From Amorphophallus konjac (Eukaryota; Streptophyta; Magnoliopsida; Alismatales; Araceae), in contig CM040124.1 in NCBI GenBank assembly GCA_022559845.1, positions 66,611,491 to 66,675,490 on the forward strand: a DNA stretch of 64,000 nucleotides, written 5' to 3'. The notes beneath the pieces were generated by a model. It searched no databases and was not told where the DNA came from. It saw only the letters and a list, made by a program, of their open reading frames with translations. Below, piece by piece: positions 1-11,249 of this stretch. How positions within the stretch are numbered: position 1 is the stretch's first letter; every line of letters begins with the position of its first letter. Made by a program: the position numbers and the translations under genes.

Positions 1-3000
1 CTCATATCCACGCCAGGAAGAGGCATACGGATCATTATAGCTGGCGGTACCACCTCAGCCTGCAGTACATGTACAAACATCAGCCAGCTGGCTTGGAAAT
101 GAAAAGAAACGTTGCAGGCGGGAATCAAAAGGTTTCCTACCTCGACCGGCACTATGTTCAGGCCTCCCAGAGTTGCCTCTGAAGATACTGGCCCTTCTCC
201 TGCAATCGGGTATGATAGCCCGTGCTCGGCTACCAATAGCCTCGGAGGGCTAAACGTTGAGAAGTCGCTCTCGTAAGCTGAAGAAGCCCCGGCATCCTCA
301 GCCTCAGTTTCCGCCATCAGGAACCCCTCATCATCGCCGGAGCCGCCGCCATAATCAACTTGTTCGGAGGAAGAGGAGTCTTCTGCTTGCTCTCGAACCT
401 CTGATACCAGAGCGGGAACCAGGCTGCTAGGAGGATGCCCTCTAGCCTGAACCTCCTCAGGGGTCTCCGCCTCGGGGACATCCGTTGGCGGAGTATCTAA
501 GGGTTGGTCCCTCGGAAGCCCTTGCTCGCCGACGACAATCCTTGCTGCGGCACCCACCTCGGGAAGTAGCGTGGGTCGAACATCGACTGAAGTCAAAAGA
601 TAGCAAACAGTCAGGCCTTGACTGAAAATAGAATATGCCAACAAGCCCTGCGGGCGAACTACAAATTACCTTCTACTTCTCGATGGGGCGTCGGCGAAGG
701 CAAGTCGCGCTCAATAGGGAGCGAGGGGGCCTCTTCCCCTCTCTCCTCAGTAGCAGCTCCAGGTGCCGCCTCCAACCCGACAACGGCAGAGGTAGCACCA
801 GCAGCTATTGAAAAGAAGAATGATCAGCCACATTGGTGAAAGTAAACAAACAAGCCAAGCAAGAATAAGAAATCACCTTCGCCCTCGGACCCTTGCGTCC
901 GGGCGGCCTCAAATTCAGAGAAAGATGGAACCCGAGGAAGCGGAGTGGCGGACTCCTCCTCAGCAACCTTCCTCCGACGAGCTCTAGTAGCACGGGACTC
1001 TGCTCTCTTGGCCTTCTTGGCCCTACCAATAGCCTCCCTGACCTGGGATCTGGTTCGTTTTCGCGAGTCCCCAGGGGGTAATGGCGTTGTAGTCGGAGCT
1101 GGCTCCGGAATATTAAAATACGAAGGCTTCTGCGCCTTCGATATCAACTCCCTGCAATGCCGGGTCCCCTCCACTGAGAGACGAGCTGCAGAAAGCATAT
1201 AAGTCAGAAGATGCACACTGACTGCAGAGAAAACAGCCCCATGGCTGAAGAAGAAAACAAACATTACCTGGCAGCCCCGTATATCGAGGACTAAGCGGCC
1301 AGTAAAGCAATACTGGCGCCTTGTCCCGGGAAGCCGCTTCATGGATCAGCCAGCACACGTCCCCAATTGTTTCACTCTTATCCGCTAGCTGAGCCAAGTC
1401 CTCATGGCCACAGGATGATAAGTGATGATATAGACTCAAGTAGTCGAACCCCCAGCCGTCGACATACTTGAAAGATATCAGTAACTGATGGCTCCAGATG
1501 GCTTCTAACGGACCAGAAACTGAAAGCCCATGAGAATGAAGCAGGGCGAATATCCAGGGGGTGTTGGCATACAAGTCAGCCCGCCTGTCTTCCCTCCTAA
1601 TGAAGGTCCGATAAGGATGAAATCTGTCAATCTCCGGGCGCCAGCTCGCCACAGTAGGAAGAGGTTCTTCCACTGGAAGGGGAATTGTCTGAAGAGCAAC
1701 CCGGTCACTGCTGACCCGACACAATCCCCAGAGGGTCTTCACATAGTCATCCTTCCTGATTTCAGGCATCTTCGGGTCGGACTTGGATGACTTGCCCTTC
1801 ACAGCTTTCCTGGCCTCTATATATGCCGTCACCTCGGCATTGGACCAGGACTTCAGCTTCTTCAGATATGCGGGATCAATGTCCAGAATGGGCTCCCGCT
1901 GGGAATCTAGAAAGCGGCGTTCGGCAACGTGCCAGCAGTCTTTCCGGGAATTCCGATAAAAACCCGTTCGTGCATTCCACCACTTGATGAAGTCTGGAGT
2001 CACTCGGGGAAGACGAGCCGGGGTTGGCACCCTGAATGATACATCCTCCCGGCGATGAAAGTAATCCCACCATGTGCGGGCTTCCTCTGTAGTCGTCTGA
2101 CCGGCCCGGTGCCTGTTTGGAAGATTGAACTGGGCCGCCGAAGAGGGAATTTGTTGGTCATACCCAAAATTCCGACTGAAGCGGAAAGGATAATACGGCT
2201 CCAGCCACAGCAAGCCGCTCTTTCTAAAAACAAGAACACTCGGGCGGATAGACAACGCCCAATCAACCAGTTCCGGTTCCAGGATGGGCCTTGTGCTCTT
2301 GCGCCCAGTCAACTCATGAATGAACTCCTCTGTCTCAAACAATCGGCACTGCCGCATCCTGTTTACCAGAGGACTAGAGCTGGCAGCCAAGCTCCAGAAA
2401 TGAAGAACTCCCGGGGAATCTACTGGAACTGTAGTCAACTTCCCCCTGATGGCAAAAAGCTGATCCGCCAGTGAGGATGCTTCAGCACTGGCAAATTCAA
2501 TCATCCGCGGCAGCGGGCGATCTGACTGCATTGACCGGGGAGCCGCTTCCGGGAATAGGGTACAGACCCAAGCATTAAAGAAGTGGAGGGGACCAACTAT
2601 CCTCGAATTCCGGGGAATACGTGATTTGTGCAAATCCCCCAACATTTTGTATATGAGGCATAAAGCCACGGGGCACAGGGACAGCTTCGTCCCCCAAGCC
2701 ATCAAACAGGCGGGGTAAATCGCCTCCGGCCTAATCACCGTCTCGTCCCCTTGGGGAAGGGCGAATGAACAAAGCCAATATGTTAAATACGCAGCACAAT
2801 GCGTGACTGCGTCAACTCCTGTGGGGTTCGGGCCGGCCTGCCTCTCTCTCCCTGCGACAGCTGGATACGTTGCTTGGCGCCGGGCCCTCTTCTTCCGCGC
2901 CACTGCTGTCGGAACTACCGTGGGAAAGTCTTCATATTGCTGCTCCCCACCAAAGAAATACTGAAGCCACGTGCCCATCCGCACGCGTCTCTTCTCACCC

Positions 3001-4029
3001 GGCTTTCGCGCCTCCCGCGAGTCCAGCGTCAGGCGCAGCAAGGTGCGGTACGCCTTCATCAGATAACGATAGGCGAAGCCCGTAAAATATCTACCTTCGC
3101 CGTTCGTCTGATCCTTTAGCCAGTCTGGGAAGCAAACTTCTTCATACGGCTCTCCGTCTATCGGTAGGCCGCTCAGCTGAGAGAGGCTCCATAAATCCAA
3201 TGAAGTCTCACCTTCCGCTGTGTAGAAGGTGTTGTACTCTGGGCAGAAGACTTCGATCATCCCACAACATAGACCTCGGGAGATCGGATATCTATACCGC
3301 GAAGCATATATGCTTTCGTAGACCCCGGCATGTACCAGAATGGGAGCATACTGTCGCAGCACAAAATCTGTGAATTCAACTGCTCCTGGTCTGAACGCAT
3401 GAGCATCAGTGGCTTTGAGCTCTCCAAACCACCCCACTGAAATCTGATGCTTGAATCGGACCGCCAAGCAGTCCAAAAGAAAAGGCTCGTCCCGGTATCC
3501 CCAATGCAGCGGGCCGAGGAATAAACCATATACAGGCTTCTCCCTGTCAACACGGCCAGCAGTTTCGTTCCAGCGAGCTGGTGTGTACTGTGGTGCTCTC
3601 GTCAGCATCCCGGCCTCCGGAGACAGTTCCTGCACCCCTAGCACCGCTCCCCACTTCCTGGGCTCACCCGGGATGTACATGGGCATACCGCAGATGACAG
3701 ATTCGGCCAAGCTGTCTCGCTCCGCCAGCAGGGCCCCTTCAGCTCGGCGAACCAGGATGAAGTCACGCTTCCCACGAAGGTTGAAGCGCTCGAGAAAGGC
3801 CATCAGATGTTTATCTTTGGGATGATCCCGTCGGATGTCGTCCCTTCGATCATACTTAAACTGGTTGCCGTCTAGAATGAACAAGCGACTGGTGTCAACT
3901 GTGTCGGTCTCTGAGTCCGAAGATTCGGCCACTGCAGCTATATGTCTCAGCCCCCGCTCAAGGGAATGGACGTTCCCCCAGGTCACAGCAACCCGGGATG
4001 CGGAAGAAGAAGATCAGATGCCATACTAT
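1..4029 (-). pseudogene. PMD-domain antisense gene, element 1 copy (partial, frameshifted start)
   Basis: This encodes a TE-borne plant mobile domain protein (aminotransferase-like, PMD family, PF10536 type). Its biochemical role is unknown. Exon 1 runs 4,029-1,268. Further exons inferred from GT/AG sites are 1,185-877, 804-670, 586-141 and 59-beyond 1. PMD hallmarks are FYTAEGETSLDLWSLSQLSG near residue 257 and HCAAYLTYWLCSF near 394. Later exons encode a basic stretch, the motif PLPRVPSFSEFE and acidic Ser/Glu-rich sequence; the coiled-coil C-terminus seen in the other copies is outside the window. The splice acceptor at 4,031-4,030 is followed five bases later by an ATG (4,024-4,022) matching the other copies. 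That ATG is out of frame with the ~900-codon ORF, which is open only from 3,986 (a GTG), so an indel lies within the first 13 codons. Confidence 0.75.
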
Positions 4030-4440
4030 CTACAAACCAACAAACAAAGGTCAGAAATCAGTTGATCAAAACGACATTTCTGACAAAATTTCGGCAGCAC
4101 CTCCTCAGCTCGAGGATTGCCAAAGAAGAAACGGAAGCCGTCCACAGAGGGAGCAGCCCCTAAAAGCAGCCATAGGCATTAAGCCAAGGCCAAATGGGAC
4201 ACCCGAGGGATCTAGCTCCGAGGACAAGTCCTACAAAGAGCCTCCCGGGGCCCGAAGAAAGGATTCAAAACCCGAAGCAATAAGCAAACACCCTCAGCTC
4301 ACCCTCTCACAGGCGGAATCGCCAAGGCCCAGAGCCACTCGGCGCGGCGGGAGGAGGAGAAAGGGAGGAGAGAGAAAAAAACTTTTCCAAATGAACAGCA
4401 ATGAAGGAAAAACGAAAGAGAATGGCTTATATAGGGAGGC
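4030..4440 (-). promoter_or_regulatory. Promoter and leader of antisense PMD gene, element 1
   Basis: On the minus strand a TATA box (TATATAAG, 4,433-4,426) is followed by a pyrimidine-rich leader, a conserved leader block (GAGGTGCTGCCGAAATTTTG, reverse complement of about 4,081-4,104) and an intron acceptor (TTTGTAG, ending at 4,030) just before the ATG. The block recurs in the PMD leaders of elements 2 and 3 and, in retroelement sense, inside all three LTRs. Transcription from here runs opposite to the retroelement genome. Confidence 0.6.
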
Positions 4441-4449
4441 CCCACCATG

Positions 4450-4660
4450 TTAAAACGGCGCGCCCCGGAGCGCGCCGTTTTAACGAATTGGCGCGCCGCT
4501 TTAAGCGGCGCCGTTTCAACATAACAACCGGAGGGGCGCACCGTTTTAACCTCCTCACGGCGCCGTTTTAACCTCAAAAGGTTACCAGGCGCGCCGTTTT
4601 AAAGCCTCAGGTCGCGCCGTTTTAATGGCCACGCCGTTTTAACGGCCGTGCCGTTTTAAC
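4450..4660. repeat. GGCGCGCCGTTTTAA motif array, PMD side of element 1
   Basis: About ten imperfect copies of a 15-25 bp unit built from GGCGCGCC or GGCGCC plus GTTTTAA lie directly upstream of the minus-strand TATA box. The same motif recurs in the LTR of this element at 5,510-5,610 and 7,362-7,562, but not in the LTRs of elements 2 and 3. Confidence 0.85.
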
Positions 4661-4789
4661 AGGGCCGAACAAGCTTCCCGCCTCGTCCGACAGGCATCCG
4701 GAGCCAGAATTGAGCGCCGTTCGAGCTCTCGTCATCACACGAAGCTCATCCGTAGGCACTGCTGCACTCCTGCCTCGCTTGCACCACCC

Positions 4790-4805
4790 ACGTCTGGGGG
4801 GCATT
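4790..4805 (+). other. Polypurine tract of element 1
   Basis: A G-run (TGGGGGGCATT) immediately precedes TGTTGGCAC, the LTR start at 4,806. The equivalent G6-CATT plus TGT sequence occurs on the minus strand at 12,015-11,997 and 36,328-36,310. In retrotransposons this tract primes plus-strand DNA synthesis. Confidence 0.65.
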
Positions 4806-5509
4806 TGTTGGCACTCAAAATATGATCCCTGGCGACCAAGCCGCAAAGACGAATGATACGGCCCACTGAAGCACAGAAGCCGATGAAAATCAACTTATCG
4901 AGGGTCCCTCGAGCTGACGAAGCCCCAAGCCACCTTGGAGGGAACACCGGGGACCTTACCTCAGGAGAGTCAAAGTCAACCCGCAACCAACCGGCAGTGC
5001 GATCAAGCCTGCCCAATGATCCGGCATCGACTCTGTCATGCCGCTACCCCACATCCGACGTCCGATCAAGGACGACGGTCTACCTTATGATTCTCCGAAA
5101 GAGGAAGAATGCCCACGACCATCCACAACAAGGGGCCGGAGGTTCTGTCAGCAAGAAGATCCCGATCACCCGACACGGGTTCGGCTTCTCGCCCTAGTGA
5201 GCCCATTAGCGGCCGATGGATCGCCGTTCAAGGCGGAATTACCCAGGATGCAATGCCATCCTGCGAGGAAGCTTCGGACACAGGTCCGTCTTGATGAGAG
5301 GCACCAATCACAGTGCCGAAAGTCGTACCGACGGGACACCCGTGTGTCCGGATCGGAAGCACACGAAGTTCTGATCAAGGCCGTTCGTCGCGTCAAGAGC
5401 TTCGTCAACACCCCGTCAAGGCTCCCCAAGAGCCAGTACGAGAGGAACAGTCAACTGGAGTCTCCGGAACCATCCCCGGACCCACCGGCCTGGCCGTGCC
5501 TGGCAAACA

Positions 5510-5610
5510 GGTTAAAACGGCGCCGCTTAAAACGGCGCCGTCAATCCGGCGCGCAAAAAGCCAAGGGGGCTGCTCCCCGGCGCCCTCAACCCGGCGCGCC
5601 CTTCTCCACC
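5510..5610. repeat. GGCGCGCC/GTTAAAACGGCGCC array upstream of LTR TATA, element 1
   Basis: Several GGCGCC and GGCGCGCC cores with TTAAAACGG linkers lie just before the plus-strand TATA-like sequence at 5,632. The motif is the same as on the PMD side of the element. Confidence 0.8.
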
Positions 5611-5629
5611 GCGCCGGACTAACCACATG

Positions 5630-5641
5630 CCATATATATGG
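5630..5641 (+). promoter_or_regulatory. LTR TATA box, element 1
   Basis: CATATATATG is followed by a purine-rich leader. Its position directly after the motif array matches the LTR promoters of elements 2 (11,050) and 3 (35,501). It is presumed to drive the retroelement genomic RNA. Confidence 0.5.
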
Positions 5642-6849
5642 CATGCCAAAGGGGGATTATGAAGAGAAGGGAGGCCAACAGAAAAACCGGAGGGAAGAGA
5701 AAAAAAAAGAGAGATCCGAGAAGCCTCGGAATCCAAAAAAGAAAAAAGAGAATTAGAAGAAAGAAGAGGGGTCCAGAAAAAGGTCTTCGGGGGTTCTTGT
5801 CTGTGGGCAGAAGTTTCCATCCGAGCCTCCCGGCGGCCGCCACCCTGCTCCACCCGAGCTCCCCAGAGCCGAAGAAGAAGATCATCTTTCTGGTTTATTT
5901 AGGTGGGCTTCCCGTGTTTTCTCCCGGTGGATTCCCCCCTTTGTTTTCATTCTCGTTTCTCTCCGATACAATGTAAGCGAGAAAGGGGGAGGGGCAATGA
6001 TATGAGCCTGAACTCCCCTTTCCCCACCATTATCCTTTGCTCCTCCTGGCTTCATCCGAAATCGTTGCTTCGTCAATGTAAACGGCGCCCGGTGACAACA
6101 CCGGCACCGGGATCTATGCCTTCTGCATATATATGTATCATGTTAATCATGGGATGAATGAAATGATGTTGTGGCCGATATCTTTTACCTCGTGCATGTT
6201 CTCTTTCACCCCCCCCCTTTACGAGCGTGCATTTAATGGTTCTTTTTAATATATGTCCGCATTCCCGTGTAGCCGGTTTCTCCGATGCTGGGTGTGCCTT
6301 CGGGCTACAGAGACCATTCAACCCCCCCCCTTCCCCGGGGCTCTCTCTTGCTTTGAGTCCGATGCAACGGCCGAATTCTGTGTTGAATGTTCCACCGGCC
6401 GGCGAACAGAGACGCACCTGTGTGCACCTCTCTGTTTGTCTTTGGCGTTTCAATGGCAAACCCCATATGGGTTTTCTTTCCGAATACCATGTGAATGTAC
6501 ATAGAACGGTGCCCCGGGCTATGCATCGATCCTGTACTATGACGGTGAGCAGCCTGCTGGACACGGGGGATCTATTGTTTTGACACGTTCTAACGCATTC
6601 TGCTTATCTGTCAAACGATTCCATACCGCTTCCTGTTGTGTTAATAGCATTTTGATGGGAGTGTGTTATATAGCATCACTCCGGCATCCGGGGAGGGGGA
6701 ACATTCTACTGATTTCTCATAATAATTCGCTCGGTCTGTAAGAGCCCATTTGCCGGTAATGGGTCTCTGAGAACCAGTGAGCGCACATCAATTGGGTTAA
6801 TCCCCTACACTTTAAATCCACGGTCCTTTATGGGCTTTGTGGTGGCCGT

Positions 6850-7050
6850 GGGTCGTGTGCCCCTCGTAGGCTTGCCTCGGGGTTTTCCTCCCATCTCGGC
6901 CGTCCCGATTCGAGCGTCGTGGTGACTCGGGTCGCGTGCCCCTTGTAGGCTTGCCTCGGGGTTCTCGCTCCCATATTGAGCCGCCTCATTCACTCACTGT
7001 TGCCCACGGACTCGGTGCCCCTAGTAGGCTATGCCTCGGGGTTTTCCCTT
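6850..7050 (+). repeat. Three-copy ~80-bp repeat inside LTR 1
   Basis: The phrase GTGCCCCT.GTAGGCTTGCCT followed by CGGGGTTTTC occurs at about 6,857, 6,938 and 7,015, a period near 80 bp with diverged spacers. It is a local tandem duplication in the leader part of the LTR. Confidence 0.7.
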
Positions 7051-7361
7051 TCCGTCGGGGTCTTCGCCGGCCGCCGTTGTGCCACCCGGCATTTAGGGGT
7101 TTGCTCCGCCACGTGAGCATCCTCCGCTTCTCCCCGACAAATCCTTTAGGATGGGGAGATGCTGCCGAAATTTCGGCTCAAACGAGTGTAAACTCGAAAC
7201 AATTGCTGCGCTCGAGTGTGAACCTCGCGCGAACCCGTGACTTGGCTTTGAACGGTTTGGGACCGATCCAATGAATAATCAATTCAATAAAGTCCTCAAA
7301 ACCCCCAAAATAATCTAATAAATCCATAAATAAATCAACGGAATCTCGGTTTCCGCAAAAT

Positions 7362-7562
7362 CGGGCTAAAACGGCGCGATCACGCGTTAAAACGGCGCGG
7401 CCTAAAGCGGCGCGCCCTATCCGGCGCGCCCTATCCGGCGCGCCCTCCCCGGCGCGCCCCTACCTTCCACCGCGCCGTTTTAACGGCTTTTCCCCCTTTT
7501 ACCTACGTTTGACCGCGCCGTTTTAACCCCTTTTACCTACGTTTCAGGGCGCCGTTTTAACC
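7362..7562. repeat. Second GGCGCGCC/CGTTTTAA array in LTR 1
   Basis: Repeated GGCGCGCCCTATCC and GCGCCGTTTTAAC units lie downstream of the conserved leader block at 7,152. They use the same motif as the arrays at 4,450 and 5,510. The LTRs of elements 2 and 3 have arrays at equivalent sites with different motifs. Confidence 0.8.
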
Positions 7563-8283
7563 ATTCCAACCCGTTTCTTCACATGCACTGCACCGGTTTC
7601 GTTCCGAGTCGTGTCATCGCATAATTCTAATCCTTTTTCCTATTCATGGGATGATTTCTCATACTAATCATGGAATTTCATAAGCTCTTTGATTGAATAA
7701 ATTGAATAAACTAGCTTTTCAAGCTTGAATCGATATGTCTCGAATCTTTGGCATCATGATTTGGCCCAAGCATTCGTGTCTCATTAATGTATGCCCGAGT
7801 GGGTGCACCCTTGGTATATCAAATGACATTGTCAGAAGGCCGGGTTATACCTGACCGGAAACCTTGTCACGCGTGAAGGCGGCTTTCGGGCCTAAGTACT
7901 CCGCCATGTACCAGGCCCCACCTCAATAAACCCTGCGTATTCGGTCATGACATCTTGCATGATTGTTCGCATGCTCTGTATCTTTTATTCCGGCTTCGAC
8001 AGCCCGCTATCTCGGCAACTAATCAAAGGTGTTCCCTCCTCGTGGGGGATGTAATTAACGCCATAGCCTTTACGGTATGGCGGACTGCTGGTCCCGACCG
8101 AACCTCACTCTCGCCCGATAAGGGTCAGAATGAGCGCATCATAAATCGTCACTCATGTGACTGGCACGCCCGTGTCGTCAATCAGTCAGTTGATTACTAG
8201 TTAGTCAATTGATTGATCGACCCGCGAAATAAATGAATGAAAAATACCAACGAAAAGGAGCGAAGGAAGAGACGGTCGAAACA

Positions 8284-8566
8284 GTACCTCAACCAGTTTA
8301 GATGAAGATCCTCAAGGTAAACCAGTGGACCAAAGGCTATATAGAGGTATGATCGGATCCCTTCTATATCTTACAGTATCTAGGCCTGATATTCAATTTG
8401 CAGTGTGTTTATGCTCTAGATTTCAGGCTAGTCCTAAAGAATCACATCTTAAATCTGTGAAAATGATTTTTAGGTATTTACTAGGCACCCAAGAGCTAGG
8501 TCTTTGGTATCCTGCCAAGTGTGAGTTAGAACTTCTAGCCTACACTGATGCAGATTATGCTTGTCT
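8284..8566 (+). pseudogene. Ty1/copia RT-RNase H fragment
   Basis: A ~94-codon open stretch includes [19 protein letters not shown] and LGLWYPAKCELELLAYTDAD, the boundary between reverse transcriptase and RNase H of Ty1/copia Pol. It parallels the full-length copia ORF at 20,722-22,194 but is clearly diverged from it. It starts and ends abruptly inside the ~460 bp between the ends of LTRs 1 and 2. The catalytic RT aspartates are not included. The flanks at 8,171-8,283 and 8,567-8,631 hold nothing I recognise. Confidence 0.85.
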
Positions 8567-9479
8567 GGATGCACTTTTCGTCGGCTCGCTGGTTTGGTTT
8601 CGGCTGGTGGCGTTGGTCTGTTAAGTGCGTGGGCGTGCCAGTCACCGAGGTGACAATTTATTCGGGCTCCGAAGAGCCCATGGTGCGCTCGATCTGACTT
8701 CGTCAGGCGATTGTGTGGTTCCTGTCGGGACCGAATCCCGTCGCGCCATCAAGGTCACGACGTCATTTACATCCCCCATACGAGGGAATACCCTTGATTA
8801 ATTGCCGAAATTAGGGGCCCCGCGGCCGAAAAGAAAAATACTAATTGCGAGAGAGAGATAGGGGCAGATCACACTGGGAGTCGTGTTCAGACCACAAATC
8901 GTCGGCCGTGTTGGTCACTCGTGGACCTTTTCATGTTCTGACACCGGTCCGTGATGGGAACGCGACAGGAAAATCGGGACGAGTCCGTTCAAATGTATGC
9001 CGAGCGCCCGGCAATTTCAATGATGACTCGGAAGGCGTCCGGAACGAGAAACAAATCCGATCCGGCCGGGATGTCGGCCCGAGGCTAGGTCAGGGCCGGA
9101 CCATGTCGGGATGATTCCCAAGATCCGAGCCCGGCCTGAGAGGGCGGCATTATTGTTCCTTTTGCCCCGGGTCCCGGGGAGAGATGGGGCTGCGGTGTGG
9201 GCCCTAGCATCTTTTATCTGGGATTCTCTTGATTATGTGCATCTCTTTTCTCTGTTGCTTATTACTTCTTTATGCATTTGCTCCGGATGATTTCTCTTCT
9301 TTTATTCATTATTGTCATTATTTTTATTATTACTATTTTGATTATTTTTATTACCCCTCCCACCTCTTTAATCATTATTAATGTTGCATATTCAGAGTCC
9401 TTTAATTAGCATAATTTTCATTAATTTATTTGCTATTGTTAATGCCCTTATCATGCTATATATATATATATACATGCAG

Positions 9480-9800
9480 TGTGCCGGCGAAGGGAATAGG
9501 GTGTACCGCTGAGGGAAAGAGGTGTGTCGCTGGGTGCTAAAAGGGCGTACCGCTGGGAGGCAACAAGGGCATACCGCTGAGGGAAAGAGGTGTGCCGCTG
9601 GGTGCTAAAAGGGCGTACCGCTGGGAGGCAACAAGGGCGTACCGCTGAGGGAAAGAGGTGTACCGATGAAGGGGTGTTGGAGGATAGAGGTAGTGTGCCG
9701 GAGAAGAGGCTTTGAAGCGTGCCGCTGAAGGCTGGGAGGAGTGTGCCGGCGAAGGGATTGGATGAGCATGCCACTGGAAGATGACTAGAGTGCACCGTTG
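9480..9800. repeat. GTGCCGCTGAGGG-type array 3 in LTR 2
   Basis: Units of GTACCGCTGAGGGAAAGAGG and GTGCCGCTGGGTGCTAAAAG alternate. They form a higher-order repeat of about 76 bp, clearly duplicated at 9,510-9,661. Confidence 0.8.
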
Positions 9801-10282
9801 AAGGGCCAATCAGGGCGTGATGGTGGAGGTTCAATCAGTCTTCAATTCTTTATTTTAAGGCTTTTCTTTTCTTCTTGTTTTAATTTTTATGCAGTTTTAT
9901 ATAAACTTCTCCCTTGTTTTGTTCTGTTCGGCCTCTCTGCCATAAGTCGGAAGTTCGGCCTGTCATGGCGTTGATCAGTTCGGTTCTTATCATGGTGCTG
10001 GCAGTGGCTTGATTAGTTGGAAGGCTTCATCATTAATTATTCTGCTCGTTTGTTGCCTCATTTTGCTTTATTTAACATGTTGTTATTTTCTGACAAAAAT
10101 TCGGCAGCATCTCCCCTTCACCCGGGGCGTAAGGGAGATAAAGGGAACGCGCCCACATGGAGTGGCAGAATCCGACAACTGGAGGTGGGTGCCCGAGGGC
10201 AGCAACACCTTTATGGGGCCTCGGAAAACCCGGAGGAAACCGTGAACGGAGGACTTCTAGTACTAGGCAGAATGGGCTGGGG

Positions 10283-10500
10283 GTTGGCGGCTGAGGGCGT
10301 ACCGCTGAGGCACCAGGGGAAGGTGTACCGCTGGGGGGGGGCCAGAAAGTGTGTCGCTGAGGGCTAGAAGGGTGTGCCGCTGAGGGCTAGAAAGGGTGTG
10401 CCGGCGAAGCACAAAAGGGCAGTGTGCCGCTGAAGGCAAAAATAGGTGTGCCGGCCAAGGGCCAACGGGGTATGCTATTGGAGGGTTCAACAGGGGCTGC
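10283..10500. repeat. GTGCCGCTGAGGGC array 2 in LTR 2
   Basis: About eight imperfect copies of a ~25-bp unit with core GTGCCGCTGAGGGCTAGAA. The core is the same as in the arrays at 9,480 and 11,250. Confidence 0.8.
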
Positions 10501-11049
10501 GTGTGTGGGCTGGAAGGGTTGCAGGCTATTCGAGCAAAAGGGGGGGGTTCAAGGCCGAGGAAGGGCTGCTGGAAATGAGTAAAGGACCCACAAGGCCAGG
10601 CTTCAAAGGGGAGGCATCACATTGATACGGTGACTCGAAAGAAACTGGAGAAACGGAGAAAACGGACAACACACTGCATGCATTGTGAAGACGGGAGTAA
10701 ACCATCAGACATAGTAGGAAAGACCCAAGAAAGATGATTTTTCATTCATGGGAAGCAAAGGGCCGAGGCCCTACATACACATTGACGGACACACCCGAGC
10801 CAAGGCTACGGGCAAGAAAGAAAACCTAAAAGCAAAAGAAAGGGAAGAGGAAAGCAAGGAAAACCATGGAAAGGAAGGTGTTGGGGCTGAAGTGGGGATG
10901 ATCGTCCAACCCCCTTCTCCAACACTTCCCCCCTGTTACATCAAGCCCTTCTTCTCTCTTACTCTCTCTTCTTCCCGGTGGCCGTCGGAGGGAGCTCACG
11001 CCGGAACGCCTCCTCCTCTCTTCTCTTTGGCCAGTTGAAGCGGGAGTGG

Positions 11050-11057
11050 CTTTATAC
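11050..11057 (-). promoter_or_regulatory. LTR TATA box, element 2
   Basis: AGTATAAAG on the minus strand lies about 200 bp after the 11,250-11,770 array in transcription direction. It is followed by a purine/pyrimidine leader. Confidence 0.5.
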
Positions 11058-11249
11058 TCCCTGCCGCCGGAGCTTTAAGCACGACCGTCGAAGGCGGGAA
11101 TCAGCTCCGTCATGATGATCAAGTTTGACTCTTCCGTCCTGGGTGTCAGGGGACTAGCCTGCGTGGCCCAGTCATTGGTCGACACCTCGGATCGGCCACT
11201 GCGCGCCGAAGACGCGTAGGGCATGGGCACCACGTCACTCGGCCGTTGA

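Larger units (their letters stand above)
1..8170 (+). mobile_element. Tat-lineage Ty3/gypsy element 1, 3' part only
   Basis: This is the 3' part of an LTR retrotransposon read on the plus strand. In element order it holds an antisense PMD gene (1-4,029, minus strand), that gene's promoter, a polypurine tract at about 4,790-4,805 and a 3' LTR from 4,806 to about 8,170. The gag-pol part would lie left of the window. Assignment to the Tat lineage is by analogy with element 3 (32,503-48,893), where a pol with two RNase H domains accompanies the same antisense gene. Extra antisense ORFs downstream of pol, some with a PMD, are known in Tat elements. The absence of pol here is only a window-edge effect. 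Confidence 0.7.
4806..8170 (+). repeat. 3' LTR of Tat element 1 (~3.4 kb)
   Basis: The LTR starts TGTTGGCAC directly after the polypurine tract. Its end is set by a block shared with the two other LTRs: about 8,030-8,170 here matches the reverse complement of 8,632-8,830 and of 32,503-32,690, ending GGTGACTGGCACGCC or close to it. Inside are a motif array (5,510-5,610), a TATA box (about 5,632), a leader, an ~80-bp repeat in three copies (6,850-7,050), the conserved leader block (7,152-7,174) and a second array (7,362-7,562). The exact last base was not fixed because the 5' LTR is outside the window. ORFs inside it look spurious. Confidence 0.7.

Noticed and set aside
5313..5976. Lys/Arg-rich plus-strand ORFs near the LTR 1 TATA box
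   Set aside because: They arise from a purine-rich leader; no conserved counterpart in LTR 2 or LTR 3.
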